DNA of 64,000 nucleotides, taken from positions 1 through 64,000 of the forward strand of contig NZ_RJVR01000232.1 in NCBI RefSeq assembly GCF_003999195.1, written 5' to 3'. The notes below the pieces were generated by a model. It did not search any database, had not been told where the DNA came from, and saw only the letters and a list, made by a program, of their open reading frames with translations. The position numbers and the translations under genes are program-made. The number at the start of each line of letters is the position of its first letter. The stretch's first letter is position 1. This DNA comes from Streptomyces soli. GTDB lineage: Bacteria; Actinomycetota; Actinomycetes; Streptomycetales; Streptomycetaceae. Positions 7,396 to 15,619 of this stretch are shown in pieces.

Positions 7396-9543
7396 ATGAA
7401 CCCCCTGACTACCAGCGCGTTTGACCTTCCCGACCGCCTCTCCCCCAAGGCCGACCCGACGCTGATCGACGGCGACGAGCAGCACTTCGCGGCCATCGCG
7501 GAGAGCCTCGAGCAGGCGATCGCCGAACTGTCCGACCGCCTCGATGCCGAGCGCATGGCGCCCGGCGGCATTGGCCGGGAGGCGATGGACCGGGACATGG
7601 AGATCCACCGGCTGACCGGTCGCCTGCGCGCCTTGCGTCGCTTCGGTTTGGACCTGTGCCTCGGACACATCGTCAGCACAGACAACCCCGAGCCCGTGTA
7701 CGTCGGACGATTTGGCCTCACCGACAGCGCGGGTCGTCGGCTGCTGCTCGACTGGCGCTCCCCTGCGGCTGAGCCGTTCTTCGCAGCGACCCACGCCAAC
7801 CCGATGGGTCTGGCAAGCCGCCGCAGGTATCGCTGGACCCGCGGCCGGATCAGCGACTACTGGGACGAAGTGTTCACCGCTGACGGGCTTGAAGGGCACG
7901 CCGCGCTCGACGACCAGTCCGCCTTCATCGCCAGCCTGGGCAGCAACCGGTCGACCCGGATGCGAGACGTGCTCGCCACCATCCAGGCCGACCAGGACGC
8001 CATCATCCGCGCGGGATCCCGCGGCGCTCTCGTCGTCGACGGCGGTCCGGGTACGGGGAAGACCGTCGTCGCTCTGCACCGCTCCGCCTATCTCCTCTAC
8101 TCCGACCCTCGCCTCGGTCACCGTCGGGGCGGCGTGCTGTTCGTCGGTCCGCACCAGCCCTACCTGGCCTACGTCGCCGATGTCCTGCCCAGCCTCGGAG
8201 AGGAGGGCGTGCAGACCTGCACCCTGCGGGACCTCGTCGCCGAGGGAGCCGGAGCAGCGATCGAGACCGACCCGAGCGTGGCCCTTCTGAAGTCGTCCGC
8301 GGACCTGGTGAAGGCGATCGAGCCGGCCGTCAGTATCTACGAGGAGCCGCCCACCGAGGGGATGACGGTCTCGAGCCACTGGTCCGACATCTGGCTGAGC
8401 GCCGGCGATTGGGCGGCGGCGTTCGAAGCAGTGGAACCAGGTACTCCGCACAACGAGGCGCGCGACCAGATCCGGGAGGAACTGCTCACGATCCTGATGG
8501 ACAAGGACGACAGTGACGCCCCGCCCGACCTGCTTAGGAGGTCGCTGCTGCAGGACCGAGAGCTGATCAGGACCCTCAACCGCGCGTGGCCGATGCTCGA
8601 AGCGACTGACCTCGTCGGAGATCTGTGGTCGGTACCCGCCTACCTGCGCAAGTGCGCTCCCTGGCTCAGCACCGATGACGTTCGGAAGCTGCAGCGCGAG
8701 GACGCCCAGGCCTGGACAGTGTCCGACCTGCCGCTCCTGGACGCGGCACGGCAACGGCTCGGCGACCCGGAGGCGTCACGACGCAAGCGTCGGCACGACG
8801 CCTCTGTCGCCGCCGAACGTGCGCGCAGGGCCGACGTCATCGACGGCCTGCTGGAGGCCGATGACGACGGTGAAGGTGCGGTGACGATGCTGCGCGGACA
8901 GGACCTGCAGGACAGCCTGATCGACGAGAGCGCACTGCCCGGCATCGACCCGGAACCTCTCGCCGGCCCGTTCGCGCACATCATCGTGGACGAGGCTCAG
9001 GAACTGACCGACGCAGAGTGGCACATGCTGCTGCTCCGCTGCCCGTCCCGGAGCTTCACCATTGTCGGGGACCGCGCCCAGGCCAGGCACGGGTTCACAG
9101 AGTCGTGGCAGGAACGGCTCGAGCGGGTCGGGCTCGACCGGATCAACGTGGCCTCCCTGAGCATCAACTACCGGACGCCGGAAGAGGTCATGGCGGAAGC
9201 CGAGCTGGTCATCCGGGCCGTGCTCTCGGACGCCAATGTGCCGACCTCCATCCGCAGCAGCGACGTCCCCGTCGTACACGGATCTGTTTCGGATCTGGGC
9301 TCGATCCTCGACACCTGGCTCGCCGCGCATGCCGACGGGATCGCCTGCGTCATCGGTGATCCCGCGTTCCGGGCGACGTCCCGCGTCCGGTCGCTGACCC
9401 CGGAGATGTCGAAGGGGCTCGAGTTCGACCTGGTCGTCCTCATCGACCCAGAGGCGTTCGGCAAGGGTATCGAAGGAGCGGTCGACCGCTATGTCGCGAT
9501 GACCCGAGCGACCCAGCAACTCGTCATCCTCACGAGCACCTGA
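7396..9543 (+). CDS. helR: HelR/HelD-like RNA polymerase-associated motor ATPase
   Basis: A 715-residue UvrD/Rep-like superfamily 1 protein without UvrD DNA-unwinding accessory domains. An N-terminal coiled-coil (residues about 30-75) precedes the HelD-type WRSPAAEPFF segment (about residue 118). Walker A is GGPGTGKT (about residues 216-223), Walker B is VDEAQELT (about 531-538), and SF1 motifs continue to MTRATQQLVIL at the end. HelD-family proteins pry RNA polymerase off DNA, and Streptomyces HelR displaces rifamycin from RNA polymerase. Placement beside an RAE/rgt pair supports HelR. I see no clear second RAE in 7206-7395; CCTTGC...GCAATGG near 7346-7363 is only a weak match. Confidence 0.85.
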   Translation: MNPLTTSAFDLPDRLSPKADPTLIDGDEQHFAAIAESLEQAIAELSDRLDAERMAPGGIGREAMDRDMEIHRLTGRLRALRRFGLDLCLGHIVSTDNPEPVYVGRFGLTDSAGRRLLLDWRSPAAEPFFAATHANPMGLASRRRYRWTRGRISDYWDEVFTADGLEGHAALDDQSAFIASLGSNRSTRMRDVLATIQADQDAIIRAGSRGALVVDGGPGTGKTVVALHRSAYLLYSDPRLGHRRGGVLFVGPHQPYLAYVADVLPSLGEEGVQTCTLRDLVAEGAGAAIETDPSVALLKSSADLVKAIEPAVSIYEEPPTEGMTVSSHWSDIWLSAGDWAAAFEAVEPGTPHNEARDQIREELLTILMDKDDSDAPPDLLRRSLLQDRELIRTLNRAWPMLEATDLVGDLWSVPAYLRKCAPWLSTDDVRKLQREDAQAWTVSDLPLLDAARQRLGDPEASRRKRRHDASVAAERARRADVIDGLLEADDDGEGAVTMLRGQDLQDSLIDESALPGIDPEPLAGPFAHIIVDEAQELTDAEWHMLLLRCPSRSFTIVGDRAQARHGFTESWQERLERVGLDRINVASLSINYRTPEEVMAEAELVIRAVLSDANVPTSIRSSDVPVVHGSVSDLGSILDTWLAAHADGIACVIGDPAFRATSRVRSLTPEMSKGLEFDLVVLIDPEAFGKGIEGAVDRYVAMTRATQQLVILTST

Positions 9544-9544
9544 C

Positions 9545-9890
9545 GTCCACGGCCGCCGGGTGGCGACCGGGTCCAGCGCGCCGCCGGCGCAGTAGAACGG
9601 CACCGCGGCGTTGTCGCGCCGACTGTCCTCCTTGGACTGGTGCGCCTGCGCGGCCGCGTCCCCCCGCCCGTATCCGGCGTCCGCCGCACCACCCGCCCAG
9701 ATCCGTTCGAAGGCGGCGAAGGCGTCGGGGAACCACGGTTCCGCACGCCTTCGTTCGGCCACCTCACGCCGGTCCTGATCGGTGACCTCCACTCCGGCGA
9801 CCTTCGGACTGGGGGTTACCAGCGCAAGCCGGTTGATGTGCTCCGGATGCCGGGCGGCGTACAGGACTCTGCTGGCGACGCCTCAAACGA
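9545..9890 (-). pseudogene. remnant of an alpha/beta hydrolase (proline iminopeptidase-like)
   Basis: Reading the minus strand from about 9885 gives a coherent stretch, LYAARHPEHINRLALVTPSPKVAGVEVTDQDRREVAE..., then EPWFPDAFAAFERIWAG and PFYCAGGALDPVATR. This looks like the middle of a proline-iminopeptidase-type hydrolase (helix after the nucleophile plus cap domain). A stop codon lies just upstream, no nucleophile elbow or start remains, and similarity ends near the helR stop. It is a gene fragment, possibly truncated when rgt-helR arrived. Confidence 0.6.
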
Positions 9891-10103
9891 GCCCAATCAT
9901 GATCGTGTTATGAGCTCTACGAGGAATGGCGAAGCGCCCAGGAAGCCGGCGGTCTCGCCGGTCGGGCACGCTGAGCCCAGGCTTCGAAGACCTCAATGGC
10001 CACGGAATTGGGACGGAACCAGTGGCCAACAGGTCCGGACGTTTCAGACTGACCTGGTCAGGCGGTCGTCTGAGGACACGAAAAGCTGGACCCTACGGGG
10101 GGA
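9891..10103. other. non-coding gap after the hydrolase remnant
   Basis: No ORF here has credible homology or actinobacterial codon bias. The plus-strand reading of 9926-10138 is Arg/Gly-rich and runs antisense into the sigma factor gene. It may be further decayed sequence from the same event that broke the hydrolase gene. Confidence 0.4.
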
Positions 10104-10988
10104 TCAGTCGTCGAGGATGGTCAGGTCGATCCGGCTGAGGCGGGCGGGGTCGGCGAGGATGTCGATCTCGATGATCCTGCCGTTGGTGACGGTGAAGCCC
10201 ATGACCGCGAAAGCCTGCCCGTTCGGGATGGTGATGAGGCCGGGGGTTCCGTTGACCAGCGCGGGCCGGGCGTACGGGGTGTAGCTGGAGAAGGTGAGCG
10301 CCTGCTCGACGACGGCCCGTGCGCCGCGAACGAGCTTGGACAGGCCCTGGGACAGGACACCGCCGTCGGCGCGCAGCACGACGTCCGGGTCGAGCACCGC
10401 GAGCAGCGCGTCGAAGTCCCCGCCCCGTGAGGCGGCGAGGAAGGCGTTGACGACCTCCCGTTGACGTGAGAGGTCGGCGTCGGGGACCGGGGCGTTTCCC
10501 TGTACGCGACGCCGGGCGCGGCTGGCGAGTTGGCGGGTGGCGGCCGGGCTGCGGTCGACGACGGGGGCGATCTCGTCGAAGGGCACGGCGAACATGTCGT
10601 GCAGAACGAAGGCGAGCCGCTCGGCGGGGGCCAGCGTCTCCAGCACCACGAGGAGGGCGAGGCCGACGGAGTCGGCCAGCAGTGCTTCGTGCTCGGGGTC
10701 GACCCGGTCGGCGTGGCTCACGATCGGCTCCGGCACATGTACGTCCCAGGGCTCCTCGCGACGGGCGCGGCGCGAGCGGAGCGTGTCCAGGCATACCCGT
10801 CCGACGACCGTCGTGAGCCATCCGGCGAGGTTTTCCACGTCGCTGGTGTCGGAGCGGCTGAGCCGGAGCCATGCCTCCTGCACGGCGTCGTCGGCCTCGC
10901 TGAGCGAGCCGAGCATCCGGTAGGCCACCGCCCGCAGGTGGGTGCGGTTCTCCTCGAAGCGCTCTGTCAGAAATTCGTGTGTGTCCAT
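10104..10988 (-). CDS. ECF sigma factor, ECF41/SigJ-like, with SnoaL-like C-terminal domain
   Basis: A 294-residue ECF sigma factor. Region 2 (residues about 8-75, AYRMLGSLSEADDAVQEAWLRL) and region 4 (about 105-165, LAPAERLAFVLHDMFAVPFDEIA) are followed by a SnoaL-like extension (about 175-290), as in ECF41. In that group the extension replaces a separate anti-sigma factor, and the sigma gene sits beside a carboxymuconolactone decarboxylase, oxidoreductase or epimerase gene. Here an AhpD-like gene is divergent at 11063. A promoter of ECF41 type lies upstream on the minus strand (11051-11025), so autoregulation is likely. Confidence 0.92.
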   Translation of the reverse strand: MDTHEFLTERFEENRTHLRAVAYRMLGSLSEADDAVQEAWLRLSRSDTSDVENLAGWLTTVVGRVCLDTLRSRRARREEPWDVHVPEPIVSHADRVDPEHEALLADSVGLALLVVLETLAPAERLAFVLHDMFAVPFDEIAPVVDRSPAATRQLASRARRRVQGNAPVPDADLSRQREVVNAFLAASRGGDFDALLAVLDPDVVLRADGGVLSQGLSKLVRGARAVVEQALTFSSYTPYARPALVNGTPGLITIPNGQAFAVMGFTVTNGRIIEIDILADPARLSRIDLTILDD

Positions 10989-10989
10989 C

Positions 10990-11016
10990 GGTCACATTCT
11001 TCCGTCGCGTTCCGTC
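10990..11016 (+). promoter_or_regulatory. ECF41-type promoter driving the AhpD-like gene
   Basis: GGTCACA (10990-10996) is followed by exactly 16 nt and CGTC (11013-11016). The ECF41 consensus as I recall it is TGTCACA-N16-CGTC. The predicted start of transcription is about 40 nt before the ATG at 11063, and an AGGAG ribosome-binding site lies between. Confidence 0.75.
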
Positions 11017-11024
11017 AGAGCTAT

Positions 11025-11051
11025 GACGAGCAGAACCCGGTGGATGTGACA
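11025..11051 (-). promoter_or_regulatory. ECF41-type promoter driving the sigma gene itself
   Basis: On the minus strand TGTCACA (complement of 11045-11051) is followed by exactly 16 nt and CGTC (complement of 11025-11028). This is a perfect match to the ECF41 consensus as I recall it. It lies 37 nt upstream of the sigma factor start at 10988, implying positive autoregulation. Confidence 0.75.
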
Positions 11052-11062
11052 GGAGAACAGTC

Positions 11063-11521
11063 ATGCAAGCACGTATGAAGAACCCGGCCGTGGTCATCCC
11101 TGAGGCCATGGAGCCCATCCTGGCCATCCTCAAGGCCGCGAAGAACGGGGGTGTGCCGGAGGCGACCCTGGAGCTGGTCCATCTGCGCGCGAGCCAGATC
11201 AACGGCTGCGGCTTCTGTGTCGACCTGGGCGCGCGCAGCGCCAGGAAGGCCGGGGAGACCGAGGAGCGGCTGTTCGCGGTGGCCGCCTGGCGGGAGGCGC
11301 CCTACTTCACCGACGACGAGCGGGCCGCGCTGGCGCTCGCCGAGGCGGCCACCCGGCTGGCCGACCGGGCCGATCCGGTGCCGGACGAGGTCTGGGACGA
11401 GGCCGCCGACCATTACGACGAGCAGCAGCTCGCGGCCCTGCTTCTGTGGATCGGCGTGACCAACCTCTTCAACCGGCTCAACGCCACCACCAAGCAGGTC
11501 GCGGGCGCGGTGACCTGGTAG
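11063..11521 (+). CDS. AhpD-like carboxymuconolactone decarboxylase family protein
   Basis: A 152-residue all-helical AhpD/CMD-fold protein with the redox motif in INGCGFCVDLGAR (C-G-F-C, residues about 51-54). Members usually act as alkylhydroperoxidase-type reductases. The His that normally follows the CxxC pair (CxxCxxxH) is Gly here, so the proton relay may be altered or supplied elsewhere. It is divergent from the ECF41 sigma gene and has an ECF41-type promoter, so it is the likely main target of that sigma factor. Confidence 0.9.
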   Translation: MQARMKNPAVVIPEAMEPILAILKAAKNGGVPEATLELVHLRASQINGCGFCVDLGARSARKAGETEERLFAVAAWREAPYFTDDERAALALAEAATRLADRADPVPDEVWDEAADHYDEQQLAALLLWIGVTNLFNRLNATTKQVAGAVTW

Positions 11522-11527
11522 CCGGGG

Positions 11528-11661
11528 CTCAGTCGCGACCGGGAGCGGGGCCGGAAGCGGGGGCGGGGGCGCTGGGGGTGTCCTCCGCCCACCGGTCGGC
11601 CCACCGCGACAGCCCGCCCAGCGCTTCCACCGCCTCGCGGCCGAGCGCGGTCAGCCGGCAG
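11528..11661 (-). pseudogene. C-terminal remnant of a winged-helix (HxlR/MarR-type) regulator
   Basis: The minus strand reads RLTALGREAVEALGGLSRWADRWAEDTPS... and ends at a TGA at 11528-11530. This resembles the last wing and C-terminal helix of an HxlR-family regulator. The similarity stops abruptly near 11661, where a different gene fragment on the plus strand begins. No start or helix-turn-helix remains. Confidence 0.55.
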
Positions 11662-11803
11662 CGGCGAGCAGCTGCTCGACCTCATCACCCTCTGCGGCTG
11701 GTACCACGCCATCGCCTTCCTGGCCCGCGCCACCCGCCTCCCGCCCGAGCCCGGCGCCCCGCGCTTCACCGACCGCACCGACCGCACCGACCGCACCGAC
11801 TAG
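11660..11803 (+). pseudogene. C-terminal remnant of a CMD-family protein
   Basis: The plus strand reads GEQLLDLITLCGWYHAIAFLARATRLPPEPGAPRF, typical of the C-terminal helix of carboxymuconolactone decarboxylase-family proteins, then a TDR repeat to a TAG at 11801. There is no start or N-terminal part; it is joined to the reversed regulator fragment. The last 33 nt are four imperfect copies of a 9-bp unit (CACCGACCG). The TAG overlaps the stop of the convergent GNAT gene (shared CTAG). Confidence 0.55.
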
Positions 11804-12678
11804 CCGAGGGCGACCATGAGCGGGGTGTGGCGGCGGCGGTCGTCGCCGGGGAGGTCGCGATCGCCCAGCACCATGAGGGTGTTGGGGAAGCCGGGCAGCA
11901 CTCCCTGGGCGGCGGCCCAGAGGTGGAGGCCGTCGGTCTCGGCCAGGCGGTCGGTGCGCAGGTCGAGGCGTACGGCGGTGTCGGGACCGGCGTTGCGGGC
12001 GAGGGCGGCGATCAACTGGCGGGCAGTGTCAGGGGTGTCGGCGATGACGGGGCCGATGACGAGGGTGTCGATGTTCCGCCAGGCGGCGGCGTAGCCGGTG
12101 ATCCTGCCGTCGGGTGACCCGGACTCGGCGAGGACGGTGTGTTCCGCGAAGTGGGGGAGCCGGCGCAGCAGCGGCGCGCGGTCGGCGCCGAAGACCTCGG
12201 CGTCGAGAGTGAGGAGGGCGGGCAGGTCGGCCTCGGTGGCCGGGCGGACCGTCCCCGTCCCGGAGGGGTGGTCGGCGGTGGGCGTGAAGCGGCCGACGTG
12301 TGTGATGACAGTGCCGATCGGGCGGAATCCGAGCTTCTCGTACAGGGGGCGCCCCCGGTCGGTGGCGTGGAGGGTGACGGTGGCGTCGCCGGCCTGGTCG
12401 ATGGCATGCGTCATGAGGTGGCGGCCGAAGCCCCGGCCTTCGTAACGGGCCGCGACCAGGACCATGCTGACGGCGGCAAGCGTGCTGCCGTAGCGGGTGA
12501 GGATGGTGGTGCCGGCCAGGCCGTCGCCGTCCGGGGCGTCAATGCCGTAGACCTCGCCATGGGTGAAGAGGAAGCGCCACTTGTGCTCCTCGGCGCCCCA
12601 GTCGCGGTTGACGGCGAGCTTGAGGCAGCCGGCCAGGTCGTCGGCGACGGTCAGGCGGCGGAGGGGCGGTTTCGTCAT
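11800..12678 (-). CDS. GNAT family N-acetyltransferase
   Basis: A 292-residue protein with a GNAT acetyl-CoA fold in the N-terminal half (VSMVLVAARYEGRGFGRHLMTHAI, residues about 70-95, contains the RGxGxG/A-like pyrophosphate loop). A degenerate second GNAT-like half starts near residue 150 (GTVRPATEADLPALLTLDAEVFG). The substrate is unknown. The ATG at 12678 (MTKPPLRR) is preferred; an upstream in-frame ATG would add 12 residues. It is divergent from the HAD phosphatase gene, 60 nt apart. Confidence 0.85.
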   Translation of the reverse strand: MTKPPLRRLTVADDLAGCLKLAVNRDWGAEEHKWRFLFTHGEVYGIDAPDGDGLAGTTILTRYGSTLAAVSMVLVAARYEGRGFGRHLMTHAIDQAGDATVTLHATDRGRPLYEKLGFRPIGTVITHVGRFTPTADHPSGTGTVRPATEADLPALLTLDAEVFGADRAPLLRRLPHFAEHTVLAESGSPDGRITGYAAAWRNIDTLVIGPVIADTPDTARQLIAALARNAGPDTAVRLDLRTDRLAETDGLHLWAAAQGVLPGFPNTLMVLGDRDLPGDDRRRHTPLMVALG

Positions 12679-12738
12679 AAAGGCAGAATGCCCGGGTGGG
12701 GATGTGGCGGGCATCCGGATTTCGGGAGGGGCACGGGC

Positions 12739-13389
12739 GTGGCACGGCTGCACATATTCGACATGGACGGGACGCTGATGCGGGGGTCGTCGGCAAGCAT
12801 GGAGATCGCCCGGGAGATCGGCCTGGTCGAGGAGTTCCGGGAGCTGGAGGCGGCGCTGGGGCGGGGCGTGATCGACCCGCCGGGGTATGCGGAGCGCGCG
12901 TACGAGCTGTGGGCGGCGCTGACCGAGGTGCAGCTGACGGCGGCCTTCGAGGGCTCGCCGTGGCTGGCCGGCATACGCGAGGTTTGGGCGGACATCACGG
13001 CGCGCGGGGAGTACTGCGCGGTGGTGTCGCTGTCGCCGGAGTTCTTCGTACGGCGGCTGCGCGCCTGGGGCGCGCACGAGGCGCGGGCGTCGCTCTTCCC
13101 GGAGGTACCGTTCCCGACGGGGGCGGTGCTGGATCTGGCGGGGATCATGCTGCCGGAGACCAAGGTGACGGTCGCCGACGAGCTGTGCGCCCGTTACGGG
13201 GTCGGGCGGGCGGACTGCATGGCGTACGGGGACTCGCTGTCGGACACGGCGCTCTTCGCGGCGGTGCCGGTGTCGGTGGCGGTCAACGGCGACCATTATG
13301 TGAGTGATTTGGCCACATTTGCCTACACCGGTGATGATCTCCGGGAAGCGTATGAAATGACGCGTGGCGTGGATCACGAGAAGCTGTGA
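12739..13389 (+). CDS. HAD-IB family phosphatase
   Basis: A 216-residue HAD phosphatase of the phosphoserine-phosphatase-like (HAD-IB) branch. Motif I is DMDGTLM (residues about 8-14), motif II is the Ser in VVSLSPEF, motif III is the Lys in ETKVTVADEL, and motif IV is YGDSLSDTALF. The helical cap sits between motifs I and II. It dephosphorylates a small molecule of unknown identity. The GTG at 12739 has GGGAGG about 9 nt upstream. Confidence 0.9.
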   Translation: MARLHIFDMDGTLMRGSSASMEIAREIGLVEEFRELEAALGRGVIDPPGYAERAYELWAALTEVQLTAAFEGSPWLAGIREVWADITARGEYCAVVSLSPEFFVRRLRAWGAHEARASLFPEVPFPTGAVLDLAGIMLPETKVTVADELCARYGVGRADCMAYGDSLSDTALFAAVPVSVAVNGDHYVSDLATFAYTGDDLREAYEMTRGVDHEKL

Positions 13390-13580
13390 GGCCTTGTGGA
13401 GTCGGCGGCTCCGGGTAGGGTCGACTGCGTTCTGCGCGGAGAGAAGCCGCGAGCGCGACAGCCTAGCGCCGCTGGTATCCCCCTTTCCCGTACTTCCGGC
13501 ACTTTGTCCGGTGCGGCTGATTCTCCGTGGCAGGCTTACCCGGCAGGACTTGCGGCCGACGTACGGAAACGAAGCTGACC

Positions 13581-15020
13581 ATGGACGCTGTGACCACCAA
13601 CTCGGCCGAACCTGACAGCTCGGGCTGGTTCACGCCCCGTAAGCCCGTCCGCCCCGAGCAGCCGGGCGCGGAGCCGCCTGCCCAGGCGCCGGGGCAGACC
13701 CCCACCCCCGGGCAGAGGCCTGGGCAAGCCCCTGGGCAGACCCGAATACCGATACGCCCGGTGGGCAGCAGCACGTCCCGTATGCCGCCCCCGCCCCGGC
13801 CCGCGCCCCCCGAGAAGCCCGCCGAGCGGGTGCCTGAGCCGCGTCCCGGCACCGCGGAGGCCCCGGAGCCCCTTGGGCCCCCGGCGGCCCCGAACGCGCC
13901 CGAGCAGCCCGAGCCGTCCCCGGACGCGGTGCTGATCCGCCGCACCATGGCCGAGGTCGGCCCGGTCGCCGACAAGACGACGTCGTACTTCTACGCCCTG
14001 CTCTTCATCCGGCACCCGGAGCTGCGCGAGCTGTTCCCGCCCGCCATGGACGCCCAGCGGGACCGGCTGCTGAAGGCCCTGCTGACCGCCGCCGAGCACA
14101 TCGACAACGCCGGGGTGCTGACCGAGTACCTGGCCAACCTGGGCCGGGGACACCGCAAGTACGGTACCCGGCCCGAGCACTACCCGGCCGTCGGTGAGTG
14201 CCTGATCGGCGCGCTCACCCGCTACGCGTCGGCGATCTGGAACCCGGAGGTCGAGGCCGCCTGGGTGCGCGCTTACACCGCGATCTCGCAGATCATGATC
14301 GACGCGGCGGCGAAGGACGAGCGGCACTCGCCGCCCTGGTGGCAGGCGGAAATCGTCTCGCACGAGCGCCGCACCTCCGACATAGCGGTGGTGACGGTCC
14401 GCGCCGACCGGCCGTATCCCTTTCTCGCCGGCCAGTACACGGCCCTGGAGACCCCCTGGTGGCCGCGTGTGTGGCGGCACTACTCGTTCTCATCCGCCCC
14501 CCGTCCCGACGGACTGCTGTCCTTCCACGTCAAGGCCATCCCGGCCGGCTGGGTGAGCACCGCGCTGGTGCGCCGCGCCCGGCCGGGCGATGTCATCCGG
14601 CTCGGTCCTCCGGCCGGTTCCATGATTGTGGATCACAGCACTGACAACGGGCTGCTGTGCCTGGGCGGCGGCACCGGCATCGCCCCCATCAAGGCGCTGG
14701 TCGAGGATGTCGCCGAGCACGGCCGCAAGCGCCCGGTCGAGGTCTACTACGGCGCCCGCAGCGACCACGACCTGTACGACCTGGACACGATGCTGCGCCT
14801 CCAGGGCAAGCATTCTTCCTGGCTGTCGGTGCGGGCCGTGGTGGACGGCCCGCTGCCGGAGGTCGTGGGGCGGTTCGGGCCGTGGCATGAGTACGACGCG
14901 TATCTGAGCGGGCCGCCCGGCATGATCCGCAGCGGCGTCGACACCCTCGTACGCAGCGGTATCCCCTCGCGGCGGATCCGGCACGACCGGGTCGAGGAAC
15001 TGGTCGCGGCAGGCGACTAG
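13581..15020 (+). CDS. globin-ferredoxin reductase fusion (flavohemoglobin-like)
   Basis: A 479-residue protein. A Pro-rich disordered region (residues 1-110) precedes a globin domain (about 112-240) with a proximal His in GHRKYGTRPEHYP. A ferredoxin-NADP reductase-type module follows (about 255-479), with the flavin motif RHYSFSSAP and the nucleotide motif GGGTGIAP. Such proteins usually oxidise nitric oxide to nitrate with NAD(P)H. The long Pro-rich head is common in Streptomyces members but absent from classical Hmp. The ATG at 13581 is preceded by a short leader without a strong SD. Confidence 0.9.
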   Translation: MDAVTTNSAEPDSSGWFTPRKPVRPEQPGAEPPAQAPGQTPTPGQRPGQAPGQTRIPIRPVGSSTSRMPPPPRPAPPEKPAERVPEPRPGTAEAPEPLGPPAAPNAPEQPEPSPDAVLIRRTMAEVGPVADKTTSYFYALLFIRHPELRELFPPAMDAQRDRLLKALLTAAEHIDNAGVLTEYLANLGRGHRKYGTRPEHYPAVGECLIGALTRYASAIWNPEVEAAWVRAYTAISQIMIDAAAKDERHSPPWWQAEIVSHERRTSDIAVVTVRADRPYPFLAGQYTALETPWWPRVWRHYSFSSAPRPDGLLSFHVKAIPAGWVSTALVRRARPGDVIRLGPPAGSMIVDHSTDNGLLCLGGGTGIAPIKALVEDVAEHGRKRPVEVYYGARSDHDLYDLDTMLRLQGKHSSWLSVRAVVDGPLPEVVGRFGPWHEYDAYLSGPPGMIRSGVDTLVRSGIPSRRIRHDRVEELVAAGD

Positions 15021-15042
15021 GGACTGGGGACAAGCCCCGTCG

Positions 15043-15552
15043 TCAGCCCAGGTCGGGCGAGAGCAGCCCCAGGACGCCCTCGATGTTCGCGTCCAGGTAG
15101 TGCCGCAGGGTCAGCGGAACGATCTCGACGGAGGCCAGCCCGACCCGGCTGAAGGGCACGCGTACCACGTCGTACTCGCCGGTCGGCTCCTCGACCTCGG
15201 GGCCGTGCCGCCGGCCGGGGTCCATCGACTCCAGGCGGCAGACGAAGAAGTGCTGCACCTTGACGCCGTGCGAGCCGTCCTCCGCGATGTGCTCGATCGT
15301 GTCGACGAAGGCCGGGACGACGTCGGTGGCCTTGGCGCCCAGCTCCTCGTCCAGCTCGCGGTGGAGGGCGTCGACGATCGTGGCGTCCTCGGGGTCCACA
15401 CCGCCGCCGGGCGTGACCCAGTACGGCGAGAGTCCGGGCTTGGTGCGCTTGATGAGGACCAGGGAATCACCGTCGAGCAGGATGGCGCGGGCGGTGCGTT
15501 TGACCACGGGCCGGGTGGCCCCGGTGGCCGGTGCTTCGATGTCCGGGGGCAT
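15043..15552 (-). CDS. NUDIX hydrolase
   Basis: A 169-residue NUDIX-fold protein. The NUDIX box is GGGVDPEDATIVDALHRE followed by LDEELGA (residues about 55-80); the central Glu spacing is slightly unusual, but the REL-DEELG metal-binding core is intact. It hydrolyses a nucleoside diphosphate linked to another moiety, with unknown substrate. The ATG at 15552 (MPPDIEAP) is preferred over an in-frame ATG 51 nt upstream. Confidence 0.9.
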   Translation of the reverse strand: MPPDIEAPATGATRPVVKRTARAILLDGDSLVLIKRTKPGLSPYWVTPGGGVDPEDATIVDALHRELDEELGAKATDVVPAFVDTIEHIAEDGSHGVKVQHFFVCRLESMDPGRRHGPEVEEPTGEYDVVRVPFSRVGLASVEIVPLTLRHYLDANIEGVLGLLSPDLG

Positions 15553-15619
15553 GCCTGAGATCTGCCGCGGCACGGGTGGCGGCAAACGCCTCTGGGGCGG
15601 CAAATCCGGAACGTACGGT

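Noticed and set aside
10466-10816. Arg-rich plus-strand ORFs opposite the sigma gene
   Set aside because: Antisense frames with no family features; sigma regions 2 and 4 are clear on the minus strand.
11446-12117. 223-codon plus-strand ORF after the AhpD-like gene
   Set aside because: Mostly antisense to the GNAT gene; only the short CMD-like fragment reads as real, and it lies in a different frame.
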